The position numbers and the translations under genes are program-made. Below the pieces are notes generated by a model. That model did no database searches. It was not told the DNA's origin and was given only the letters and a program-made list of their open reading frames with translations. A stretch of 9,084 nucleotides of DNA, from assembly GCA_023386135.1 (NCBI GenBank), contig JAEWKG010000192.1:1-9084 (forward strand). Reading direction: 5' to 3'. The DNA is from Pseudomonadota bacterium. Lineage in GTDB: Bacteria; Pseudomonadota; Alphaproteobacteria; Sphingomonadales; Sphingomonadaceae. Position 1 is the first letter of the stretch. Every line of letters starts with the position of its first letter. Below, piece after piece: positions 1 to 6,647 of the stretch.

Positions 1-94
1 GCGTGTAGGGGTGCCTTACGCGGCGCGCAACGGGTTGTCATTTCGCCCGGCAATCGCCATTGAGCCCCCGAGCAGCGCAAGGCCCGCCCAGCCG

Positions 95-1567
95 ATGACC
101 ATACCCCACCCGTTTTACGCCGCGGACGGCGACAAGCTCCGCGAGGAATGCGGCGTATTCGGCGCCATCGGTGCGCAGGATGCCTCGGCCATCACCGCGC
201 TCGGACTCCACGCTTTGCAACACCGCGGGCAGGAAGCCGCCGGCATTACGAGCTTCGACGGGCAGGAGTTCTACTCGCGGCGCGGCACCGGCCACGTGGC
301 GGAGAACTTCTCGACCTCGAACGCCATCGCCGAACTCCCCGGCATCATGGCGGCAGGGCATGTGCGCTACTCGACCACCGGCGGCTCGGGCCTGCGCAAC
401 GTGCAGCCGCTCTATGCCGACCTCGCCGCGGGCGGTTTCGCGGTGGCGCACAACGGCAACATCTCGAACGCGCGCACCTTGCGCGACGAACTGGTGCGCA
501 AGGGCGCGATCTTCCAGTCGACATCCGACACCGAGGTGATCATCCACCTCGTCGCGACCAGCCGCTATCCGACCACCATCGACCGCCTGATCGATGCCTT
601 GCGGCTAGTCGAAGGCGCCTACTCGCTGATCGTGATGACGCCCGAGGGCATGATCGCCTGCCGCGATCCACTCGGCATCCGCCCGCTGGTGATGGGCAAG
701 CTCGGCGACGCGACGGTGTTCGCCAGCGAAACGGTCGCGTTCGATGTGATCGGCGCCGACTTCGTCCGCCAGGTCGAGCCGGGCGAGATCGTGCGGGTCG
801 ATTTCGACGGCAAGCTCACCACGATGCGCCCGTTCGGCGACGTGCGCCCGCGCCCGTGCATCTTCGAGCACGTCTATTTCAGCCGCCCCGATTCGATTTT
901 CGACGGGCGCAGCGTGTACGAGGCGCGCAAATCGATCGGCCGCGAGCTTGCGCTCGAGGCGCCGGTCGAGGCGGACCTGGTGGTGCCCGTGCCCGACAGC
1001 GGGGTGCCGGCGGCGATCGGTTACGCGCAGGCTTCGGGCGTGCCGTTCGAGCTCGGCATCATCCGTTCGCACTACGTCGGGCGGACTTTCATCCAGCCGG
1101 GTGACAGCGCCCGCCATTCGAGCGTCAAGCGCAAGCACAACGCCAACCGCGGCCTGGTCGAAGGCAAGCGCATCGTCCTGATCGACGATTCGATCGTCCG
1201 CGGCACGACCTCGATGAAGATCGTCGAGATGATGCGCGATGCAGGCGCCACCGAAGTGCACTTCCGCGTCGCCAGCCCGCCGACGGCGCACTCGTGCTTC
1301 TACGGCGTCGACACGCCCGAGCGTTCGAAGCTGCTCGCCGCGCGCATGGACGTCGAGCCGATGCGCGAATTCATCAAGGCCGACAGCCTTGCCTTCATCT
1401 CAATCGACGGACTCTATCGCGCGGTCGCCGAGCAAGCGCGCGATCCGCTGCGCCCGCAATACTGCGATGCCTGCTTCACCGGCGAATACCCTACCTCGCT
1501 GACCGACCTCGCCCAGCGCGAAGCGGGCGATGCGCAGCTGCCCTTCCCCATTCACAAGGTTGCCTGA
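95..1567 (+). CDS. purF: Amidophosphoribosyltransferase (glutamine PRPP amidotransferase), PurF
   Basis: This enzyme catalyses the first committed step of de novo purine synthesis in the cytoplasm, making 5-phosphoribosylamine from PRPP and glutamine. The 490-residue product has an N-terminal Ntn glutaminase domain and a C-terminal phosphoribosyltransferase domain. Cys19, in LREECGVFG, would become the N-terminal nucleophile after removal of an 18-residue propeptide. The glutaminase motifs HVRYSTTG (89-96), HNGN (119-122) and SDTEV (144-148) are present. The PRPP loop is VLIDDSIVRGTT (361-372). Cys255, Cys401, Cys457 and Cys460 match the four ligands of the 4Fe-4S cluster in Bacillus-type PurF. 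The start is set at ATG 95 because the protein begins just before the propeptide. An in-frame GTG at 11 would add 28 unconvincing residues. No strong Shine-Dalgarno sequence precedes either start, so the start is less certain than the function. The SDR gene follows without a gap. Confidence 0.97.
   Translation: MTIPHPFYAADGDKLREECGVFGAIGAQDASAITALGLHALQHRGQEAAGITSFDGQEFYSRRGTGHVAENFSTSNAIAELPGIMAAGHVRYSTTGGSGLRNVQPLYADLAAGGFAVAHNGNISNARTLRDELVRKGAIFQSTSDTEVIIHLVATSRYPTTIDRLIDALRLVEGAYSLIVMTPEGMIACRDPLGIRPLVMGKLGDATVFASETVAFDVIGADFVRQVEPGEIVRVDFDGKLTTMRPFGDVRPRPCIFEHVYFSRPDSIFDGRSVYEARKSIGRELALEAPVEADLVVPVPDSGVPAAIGYAQASGVPFELGIIRSHYVGRTFIQPGDSARHSSVKRKHNANRGLVEGKRIVLIDDSIVRGTTSMKIVEMMRDAGATEVHFRVASPPTAHSCFYGVDTPERSKLLAARMDVEPMREFIKADSLAFISIDGLYRAVAEQARDPLRPQYCDACFTGEYPTSLTDLAQREAGDAQLPFPIHKVA
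1556..1559 (+). promoter_or_regulatory. Ribosome binding site of the SDR gene inside the end of purF
   Basis: AAGG lies 8 nt before ATG 1568, within the last codons of purF. It supports that start and suggests the two genes are cotranscribed and translationally coupled, since the purF stop codon TGA directly abuts the ATG. Confidence 0.6.
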
Positions 1568-2281
1568 ATGAGTTCCGACAAGCCGCTTGCCGGGCGCATT
1601 GCGCTCGTCACGGGCGCGAGCAAAGGGATCGGCGCCGCCACCGCGCGCGCGCTGGCCGAAGCGGGAGCGCACGTCGTGCTGACCGCGCGCGACGTGAAGG
1701 CGCTGGAAGCAGTCGAGGACGCAATCGACCAGGCCGGCGGCACCGCGACGATCGCGCCGCTCGACTTGCAGGAGCCAGACGGCGTCTCGCGCCTCGCCGC
1801 CGCGGTCGCGCAGCGGTGGGACAGGCTCGACGTCCTGGTCATCAATGCGGCCTTCCTGCCGCAGCTTACCCCGATCACGCAGGTCGAGCCCAAGCAACTG
1901 GGACAGGCGCTCACGGTCAATGTGCTCGCGACCCAAGCGCTGCTCGCCGCGTTCGACCCGTTGCTCAAGCGCGCGGAGCACGCGCGCGTTATTGGGCTCA
2001 CCAGCTCGGTCGGCACCGCGCCGCGTGCGTATTGGGGCGCCTACGGCGCGAGCAAGGCGGCGTTCGAAGTGCTGCTCGACTGCTACGCGTCGGAAATCGA
2101 AAAGCTTGGTGACACGCGGGTCGCCATCCTCGATCCCGGCGCCACTCGCACCGCGATGCGCGCGCGCGCCTATCCGGGTGAGGACCCGGCCAGCGTCAAG
2201 GCGCCGGAGACGGTCGCGGATCGGATTGTCGCGCTGGTGCAGGACGACTTCCCGACCCGTCACCGTGAACGGATCGGCTAG
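1568..2281 (+). CDS. SDR family NAD(P)-dependent oxidoreductase
   Basis: This is a classical short-chain dehydrogenase/reductase of 237 residues, close to the usual 250 for the family. It has a Rossmann fold with the cofactor motif TGASKGIG (15-22). The active site is Ser146 in LTSSVG, Tyr159 and Lys163 in YGASK, with a structural Asn118 in NVL. The family motif NNAG is replaced by INAA (92-95), a tolerated but less usual form. There is no signal peptide, so it is cytoplasmic. The substrate cannot be read from the sequence; the protein resembles the YciK-like group of uncharacterised SDRs. It starts on the base after the purF stop, so it is very probably in an operon with purF, but this does not show a role in purine metabolism. 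Confidence 0.93.
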   Translation: MSSDKPLAGRIALVTGASKGIGAATARALAEAGAHVVLTARDVKALEAVEDAIDQAGGTATIAPLDLQEPDGVSRLAAAVAQRWDRLDVLVINAAFLPQLTPITQVEPKQLGQALTVNVLATQALLAAFDPLLKRAEHARVIGLTSSVGTAPRAYWGAYGASKAAFEVLLDCYASEIEKLGDTRVAILDPGATRTAMRARAYPGEDPASVKAPETVADRIVALVQDDFPTRHRERIG

Positions 2282-2286
2282 ACCGG

Positions 2287-2294
2287 TTAACCAT
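2287..2294 (+). promoter_or_regulatory. Possible CtrA half-site (TTAACCAT)
   Basis: TTAACCAT lies just after the SDR stop and 105 bp before the PilZ start. It sits within the palindrome GGTTAACC (2285-2292). TTAACCAT resembles a half-site form of the binding motif of the alphaproteobacterial cell-cycle and motility regulator CtrA. The full TTAA-N7-TTAAC form is not present. An 8-bp match is weak alone; it gains weight from its intergenic position and from PilZ genes being plausible members of a CtrA regulon. Confidence 0.35.
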
Positions 2295-2314
2295 TTCCGC
2301 AAGCGAAGCGGAAA
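2294..2314 (+). terminator. Hairpin after the SDR gene, possible terminator
   Basis: TTTCCGC (2294-2300) and GCGGAAA (2308-2314) form a perfect 7-bp stem with a 7-nt loop, starting 12 bp after the SDR stop. No run of T follows (CTAGGC), so intrinsic termination would be weak. It may instead stabilise the 3' end of the purF-SDR mRNA or be a protein-binding dyad. Confidence 0.4.
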
Positions 2315-2399
2315 CTAGGCCAAGGCACAACTTGCAAAGCCTGCCCGCACACCGCGCGGCAAGGCTGGTAATTGGCACGTGCACAAGGGTTTGGCCCCC

Positions 2400-2747
2400 A
2401 TGATCCACACGCAGGACCGCTATTCGCTCGCAGCGCAGGAAGACCGCTGTTCGCCCCGCACCCGGCTGAGCATCCCGGCGCAGCTGCGCGCATCGGGTGG
2501 GCGTCCGTTCCGCACGGTGGTGCACGACCTCTCGATCTCGGGCTTCTCCGCCGCGGCCATCAACCGCATGCACGTGGGCCAGCTGTGCTGGCTGACGCTG
2601 CCGGGCCTCGAATCGCTGCAGGCGGAAGTCGTGTGGTGGGACAACTCGATCGCCGGCTGTGCCTTTGCCGAGCTGCTGAGCCCGATCGTGCACGACAACA
2701 TCATCGCCCGCTACACCAGCGGCGGAGTGTTCCGCCCGCTAGCTTGA
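2400..2747 (+). CDS. PilZ domain protein, likely c-di-GMP binding
   Basis: This is a 115-residue single-domain PilZ protein. The two c-di-GMP signature motifs are visible: RxxxR as Arg16-Cys-Ser-Pro-Arg20, followed by RLSIPAQLR, and (D/N)xSxxG as DLSISG (43-48). The beta-barrel strands AEVVWW and GCAFAEL near the C-terminus fit the fold. PilZ proteins bind cyclic di-GMP and pass the signal to motility, polysaccharide or other targets; with no output domain here, it probably acts by protein-protein contact. The target is unknown. The start at ATG 2400 gives a compact domain; an in-frame GTG at 2379 would add seven residues. No good Shine-Dalgarno sequence precedes either start. The gene lies alone behind a 118-bp gap and converges on the serine hydrolase gene with 2 bp between stop codons. 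Confidence 0.9.
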   Translation: MIHTQDRYSLAAQEDRCSPRTRLSIPAQLRASGGRPFRTVVHDLSISGFSAAAINRMHVGQLCWLTLPGLESLQAEVVWWDNSIAGCAFAELLSPIVHDNIIARYTSGGVFRPLA

Positions 2748-2749
2748 GC

Positions 2750-3916
2750 CTAACGGGTCGCGCTCGCAGCAATGACCTTGTCGAGCAGCGCGCGGCGGGC
2801 CGCCGATAGCGGCTTGCCGGTCGCACTCGGCCAGCTCGAGACGATCGCGATCACCAGCCGCCGGTCAGGCACGATGGTGATCGACTGCCCGAAGATGCCC
2901 TGCGCGCCGAAGCTAGCGCCGGGATAGGTCCACCACTGATAGCCGTAGCCATACCCGTCGCCGAAATCGACCTGCGGCGCGCCGGCACTAGTGAACCATC
3001 CGGCGGGGACCGACGGCTGCCCGCCCTCGAGCGCGAACTGGCCCATCCGGGCGTAGTCGGACAAGCGGATCGACAGGCAGCAACCACCGATGTTGCCGCC
3101 GGTGAGATCGCTCATCCAGAACAGCGGGCCGGCGAAACCTGCTGGGTCGACGATCTTCTTCTTGGCGTAGGCAGCGAGCGACTGTCCGGTAGCGGCCGCG
3201 ACCAGATCGCCGAGCAAATTGGTCTCCAGCGTCTTGTAGACCCACTTCTGCCCCTTGGGCGCCTCGCGGGTCAGCGTCTTGGCATACGTGATCGCCTGGC
3301 TCTCGCCCGCGACGGGCGCGATCTGCAGCATCCTGGCGACGTCGCTGTTGGGATCGGTGTAGTCCTCGTTCCACTTCACGCCCGAGGTCATCGTGGCGAG
3401 CTGTTCGACCGTCACGCCGTCGTAGGCGGTGCCGGCGAGCTTGGGCAGGTACTTGGTGACGGGATCGTCCATGCTGGCGATGAAGCCGTCCTTCACCGCC
3501 GCGCCGAGCAGCGTCGACGTGAAGCTCTTGGCGACCGAAAAGCTGGTCCAGCGGCCTTCGGGACCAAAGCCGAGACCGTACTTCTCGTAGCGCACGCGTC
3601 CGTCCTGCAGCACCATGATCCCGGCGGCATCCGAACTGGCGAGATAGGCGTCGAGCGCCTGGTTGGTCCCAGCGTCGAACGGCGTTCCTGCGGCCAGCTT
3701 GCGCGGCGTGGGCGACGGCGCGACCTCGATGCCCGCGAAGAAATCCTCCATCCGCCGGAAACGGTCAGAGCGGGTGGCGTCGTCCCAGAACAACACCTGC
3801 TGATCCTGCAGCGAGATCTGCGACTTCGGCTGGGTCAGCCGGACGCCGTCCGTGGCAGGAACGGTCGCGCACGCACCGAGCGCGGCCGCGAGCAGGAGAG
3901 GAGCAAACCGCCGCAT
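2750..3916 (-). CDS. Beta-lactamase-fold serine hydrolase, predicted lipoprotein
   Basis: This 388-residue protein belongs to the class C beta-lactamase / penicillin-binding-protein-like family (PF00144), which includes esterases, peptidases and 6-aminohexanoate-dimer hydrolases. The catalytic SxxK is Ser127-Val-Ala-Lys130. The second motif is probably Tyr227-Lys-Thr instead of the Y-x-N of true class C beta-lactamases, so it is more likely an esterase or amidase than a resistance enzyme. The N-terminus MRRFAPLLLAAALGAC is a lipoprotein signal with lipobox Leu13-Gly-Ala-Cys16. Residue +2 is Ala, not Asp, which favours the outer membrane, periplasmic side. An AAGGA sits 6 nt before ATG 3916 but directly against the upstream ATG 3922, so 3916 is chosen. 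A long upstream in-frame extension to 4309 is only the shadow of the CFA-like gene. It is the last gene of the photolyase operon. Substrate unknown. Confidence 0.9.
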   Translation of the reverse strand: MRRFAPLLLAAALGACATVPATDGVRLTQPKSQISLQDQQVLFWDDATRSDRFRRMEDFFAGIEVAPSPTPRKLAAGTPFDAGTNQALDAYLASSDAAGIMVLQDGRVRYEKYGLGFGPEGRWTSFSVAKSFTSTLLGAAVKDGFIASMDDPVTKYLPKLAGTAYDGVTVEQLATMTSGVKWNEDYTDPNSDVARMLQIAPVAGESQAITYAKTLTREAPKGQKWVYKTLETNLLGDLVAAATGQSLAAYAKKKIVDPAGFAGPLFWMSDLTGGNIGGCCLSIRLSDYARMGQFALEGGQPSVPAGWFTSAGAPQVDFGDGYGYGYQWWTYPGASFGAQGIFGQSITIVPDRRLVIAIVSSWPSATGKPLSAARRALLDKVIAASATR

Positions 3917-3918
3917 CG

Positions 3919-5199
3919 TCATTCCTTCACTAGCGTGACCTGGTGGACGTCGATCCCGCGCCCGCGGAACCCGCCCTCGCAATACATCAGGTAATAGCGC
4001 CACAGCCGCACAAAGCGGTCGTCGAACCCGGCCGGCAACCGTCCTTCGGCGGCGGCGGCATCGAAATTCTCGCGCCACAGCCGCAGCGTCTCGGCGTAAT
4101 CCCCACCGAAGTCGGTCTGATCCTGCCACGACAGCCCGCGCGCTTCGGCGAGACGGCGGAACTCGCTGGTGCGAATGAGCAGGCCGCCGGGGAACACGTA
4201 TGCCTGGATGAAATCGGCGCTCGCGGCGTAGGCGTCGAACAGCTCGTCCTTCATCGAGATGAACTGGATCGCCGCCCGGCCGCCGGGCTTCAGGTTGCGC
4301 GCGACGCAATCCATGAACGTCGGCCAGTATTCGCGGCCCAGCGCCTCGACCATCTCGACGCTGACGATCGCGTCGTACTGTCCGTGGGTGTCGCGGTAGT
4401 CCTGCTTGAGGAAGCGGGGCGGAACGCCGGTGGCATCCTTGGCGCGGCAGAACGCGAGCTGCTCGTCGGACAGACTAATCGCATCGACAGCCGCGCCCAT
4501 GCCCGCCGCGGCATGCGCGAGCATGCCCCAGCCGCAACCGATCTCGAGCAGCGAATCCGCCTCGTCCGCGCGCACCCGGTTGAGCATCGCGGTGACCTTG
4601 GTCAGCTGCCCGTAGTCGAGGGTGTTCAGGTGCTGTTCGGCCCGCGAAGGCCCCTGTTCGGCGCCGAACAAAGCGCTCGAATAGCACATCGATTGGCCGA
4701 GCCAGGTGGCGTAGAAGTCGTTGCCGAGATCGTAATGCGCGTGGATGTTGCGCTGCGCCCCGGCGTGGGTGTTGCGGTTGAGCCAGTGCGCGAACTTGGC
4801 GGCCAGCCGGAACGGCCCGCGTGCCCGCGCCGTCGCCCCCAGCGTCTCGCCGTTGGCCATGAATAGCGCGAACAGCGGCACCGGATCGGGGCTGCTCCAC
4901 TCGCCTGCCTCCCAAGCCTGATACCAACCGATCGAGCCATTGGTGGCGAGGCGGATCAGCGCGCGCCAGTCATGGATCTCCACCTCGGCATCAAAGCCCG
5001 GCCGGCGTCCGCCAAGGCGACGGGTGCTACCATCGGGCAAGCGCCCGGTGATCGAGCCGGTGGCAAGGCCGGCGTCAATGCGGTCGAGCACTTTGTGAAA
5101 GCCCGGCGCGAATGCCCGCGCGACAACGCCCGGGCTGCGTTCGAAGCGCGCGCCCGCCGACAGCAGGGTCTTCCCCCGGCCTAGCCCCTCAGCCCTCAT
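3919..5199 (-). CDS. cfa: Cyclopropane-fatty-acyl-phospholipid synthase-like methyltransferase
   Basis: This is a 426-residue SAM-dependent methyltransferase of the CFA synthase family, which methylenates or methylates cis double bonds of membrane phospholipid acyl chains on the cytoplasmic face. An N-terminal lipid-binding domain (about 1-140) precedes the Rossmann methyltransferase domain. Family marks are HYDLGNDFY (155-163), the SAM motif EIGCGWG (219-225), VEMVEALG (281-288), FIQAYVFPGG (330-339) and a C-terminal LWRYYLMYCEGGF. Aligned by eye with E. coli Cfa, the bicarbonate ligands Glu239, Ile268 and Tyr317 are kept as Glu285, Ile314 and Tyr368, but Cys139 becomes Ser175 and His266 becomes Gln312. 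The product may therefore not be a plain cyclopropane. ATG 5199 is used; a TTG at 5235, right after the photolyase stop and 4 nt after an AAGGG, would add 12 residues and cannot be excluded. It lies between the photolyase and serine hydrolase genes. Confidence 0.92.
   Translation of the reverse strand: MRAEGLGRGKTLLSAGARFERSPGVVARAFAPGFHKVLDRIDAGLATGSITGRLPDGSTRRLGGRRPGFDAEVEIHDWRALIRLATNGSIGWYQAWEAGEWSSPDPVPLFALFMANGETLGATARARGPFRLAAKFAHWLNRNTHAGAQRNIHAHYDLGNDFYATWLGQSMCYSSALFGAEQGPSRAEQHLNTLDYGQLTKVTAMLNRVRADEADSLLEIGCGWGMLAHAAAGMGAAVDAISLSDEQLAFCRAKDATGVPPRFLKQDYRDTHGQYDAIVSVEMVEALGREYWPTFMDCVARNLKPGGRAAIQFISMKDELFDAYAASADFIQAYVFPGGLLIRTSEFRRLAEARGLSWQDQTDFGGDYAETLRLWRENFDAAAAEGRLPAGFDDRFVRLWRYYLMYCEGGFRGRGIDVHQVTLVKE
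3923..3927 (-). promoter_or_regulatory. Ribosome binding site that decides the serine hydrolase start
   Basis: AAGGA on the minus strand overlaps the last Lys and Glu codons of the CFA-like gene. It is 6 nt from ATG 3916 and 0 nt from ATG 3922, so it favours the inner ATG. The CFA-like stop is then only 2 nt from this start, which fits translational coupling. Confidence 0.65.
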
Positions 5200-5235
5200 G
5201 CGCCCGCCTATGAACCCGTTGATTGTCCCGGGCAA

Positions 5236-6606
5236 CTAGCCCTTGCTGCGCCGATAAGCGGAGAGCGCTCGCTCGCGCGCCTCGCGGTGGCCGATGATCT
5301 TGGCGGGGTAGTTTCCGCGCACTTCATCGGGGGGATCGTGAATATGCTTGTCGGGCAAATGCGCCAACCCCGGCACGTATTCGCGGATGTATTCGGCGGC
5401 GGCGAACTTCTCGCTCTGCGTGAGCGGCGCCATGATGCGCACGAACATGTTGCTGTCGACGCCGGTGCCGGCGACCCACTGCCAGTTGACCGCGTTGTTG
5501 CCGTAGTCGGCATCAACCAGGCAGTCCCAGAACCACCGCTCGCCTTCGCGCCAGTCGATCAGCAGATGCTTCACGAGGAAGCTCGCGGCGATCATCCGCA
5601 CACGGTTGTGCATCCACCCGGTCTGCCACAACTGGCGCATCCCCGCGTCGACAATGGGGTACCCGGTCTGCCCCCGCTGCCAAGCCGCCAGATCGCGCTC
5701 TGCTGCCGCACCGGTGCGCCACAGGCCGTCGTAGCCGTCGCGGTAGCTGCGCGTCGCGTAGTCGGGAAATTGGTCGATCACGTTCTGTGCGTAGTCGCGC
5801 CAAATGAGCTCTCCGGCAAACGTCTTCCAACCGGCGGAGCGGCTGGCGAACAGGCGATGCCACACTTGGGCCGGCGACAGTTCGCCCCAATGCAAGTGCG
5901 GCGAAAGGCGAGACGAGCGGTCCTCCGAGGGCAGGTTGCGGCCCTCACCGTAACCGGCGATGGCTTCTGCCCATTCCTCAAGCCGCGCGTCAGCTGCACG
6001 CTCGCCCACCTGCCAGAATTTCGCGATGCCGCCGGACCAGTCCGGCTTGGTCGGTAGCAGTTGCCAATCGGTCAACCGGTCGCTCTCCGGCATCGTGTCC
6101 TGAGCGGCGAGGTTCCTGGGTGGCGGCAGCGGATCGTGAGGCGGCATCTGCGCCGAGAGCGCGCGGGCGAACGGCGTGTAAATCTTGTACGGCCCGCCCG
6201 ATCCAGTGCGCAGGCTTCCGGGCGGAAGCAGGTAGTTTCCGTCGTACAGGACGAGATCGAGCTCTTCGGCGAGCGCGGCCTCCGCCTTTTTCCACCACGG
6301 TTCGTAGTGGCGGATAGCGTGCACTTCCGAAGCGCCGACTCCCTTCGCCAGCCGCGCGATCTCCCGCACCGCATCGCCGCGGCGCAGCACCAATGGCGCG
6401 CCAAGCTTTGCGAGGTCGCGCCCCAGGCTCTCGAGCGAATGGTGCAGCCACCACCTCGACGCTCCGCCGAGCGCATGATCGCCCGCGGCAGCATCGTCGA
6501 GCACGTAGACCGGGACGACCGGCCCGGCCTCCGCCGCCGCCAACAGCGCGGGCTGATCCGCCAGCCGGAGGTCGCGGCGAAACCAGACAATGCGCGGTGC
6601 GGTCAT
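5236..6606 (-). CDS. phr: Deoxyribodipyrimidine photolyase (class I cryptochrome/photolyase family)
   Basis: This flavoprotein repairs UV-induced pyrimidine dimers using blue or near-UV light. Its 456 residues match bacterial class I photolyases (about 470). The N-terminal alpha/beta antenna domain opens with IVWFRRDLRLADQPAL (6-21). The helical FAD domain includes SRLSPHLHWGELSP (232-245), the family signature WQRGQTGYPIVDAGMRQL (309-326) and TGWMHNRVRMIAASFLVKH (329-347), then GNNAVNWQWVAGTGVD (369-384). Trp309 aligns with E. coli PhrB Trp306 of the electron-transfer chain. The features fit CPD photolyase better than a sensory cryptochrome, but only assay would settle it. It is the first gene of the minus-strand operon, 36 nt before the CFA-like ATG, and it diverges from the PAP2 gene across 41 bp. 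A GGAAC-N17-GGTT motif lies just upstream and may be its promoter. Confidence 0.96.
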   Translation of the reverse strand: MTAPRIVWFRRDLRLADQPALLAAAEAGPVVPVYVLDDAAAGDHALGGASRWWLHHSLESLGRDLAKLGAPLVLRRGDAVREIARLAKGVGASEVHAIRHYEPWWKKAEAALAEELDLVLYDGNYLLPPGSLRTGSGGPYKIYTPFARALSAQMPPHDPLPPPRNLAAQDTMPESDRLTDWQLLPTKPDWSGGIAKFWQVGERAADARLEEWAEAIAGYGEGRNLPSEDRSSRLSPHLHWGELSPAQVWHRLFASRSAGWKTFAGELIWRDYAQNVIDQFPDYATRSYRDGYDGLWRTGAAAERDLAAWQRGQTGYPIVDAGMRQLWQTGWMHNRVRMIAASFLVKHLLIDWREGERWFWDCLVDADYGNNAVNWQWVAGTGVDSNMFVRIMAPLTQSEKFAAAEYIREYVPGLAHLPDKHIHDPPDEVRGNYPAKIIGHREARERALSAYRRSKG

Positions 6607-6613
6607 CCCGACT

Positions 6614-6641
6614 GGAACCCGGAGCCGCCAGTGCCGGTTCC
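6614..6641. promoter_or_regulatory. Symmetric GGAAC/GTTCC dyad between divergent phr and PAP2 genes; possible EcfG-type promoter on both strands
   Basis: GGAACC (6614-6619) and GGTTCC (6636-6641) form an inverted repeat, extended by GG and CC with one bulged C. Read either way it gives GGAAC-N17-GGTT, one base off the general stress sigma factor EcfG consensus GGAAC-N16/17-CGTT known from alphaproteobacteria. The implied transcription starts would fall only a few bases before ATG 6606 and ATG 6648, giving almost leaderless mRNAs. That is allowed in these bacteria but makes the promoter call tentative. It could instead be a repressor operator or chance. Confidence 0.35.
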
Positions 6642-6647
6642 CCGCCT

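Noticed and set aside
35..63. Housekeeping promoter before purF (TTGTCA at 35-40)
   Set aside because: The -35-like hexamer is good, but the sequence 17 bp further on (CATTGA) is a poor -10, and the true upstream region is cut off by the window edge.
2373..2390. Sigma-54 promoter before the PilZ gene (TTGGCACG)
   Set aside because: The -24-like part is good but no GC lies at the required 10-bp spacing, so the -12 element is missing. The GCACGTGC palindrome here (2375-2382) has no assigned role.
3923..4309. Upstream in-frame extension of the serine hydrolase
   Set aside because: It lies wholly within the CFA-like gene in another frame and is Arg-rich nonsense. The lipoprotein signal and ribosome binding site place the start at 3916.
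3943..4866. Long open frame on the plus strand (307 codons) opposite the CFA-like gene
   Set aside because: It is antisense to a gene with clear family motifs; long antisense frames are expected in GC-rich DNA. The translation shows no recognisable domain.
5200..5235. TTG start at 5235 for the CFA-like gene
   Set aside because: It abuts the photolyase stop and has an AAGGG 4 nt upstream, so it is possible, but the 12 extra residues look unlike the family and the ATG at 5199 is preferred.
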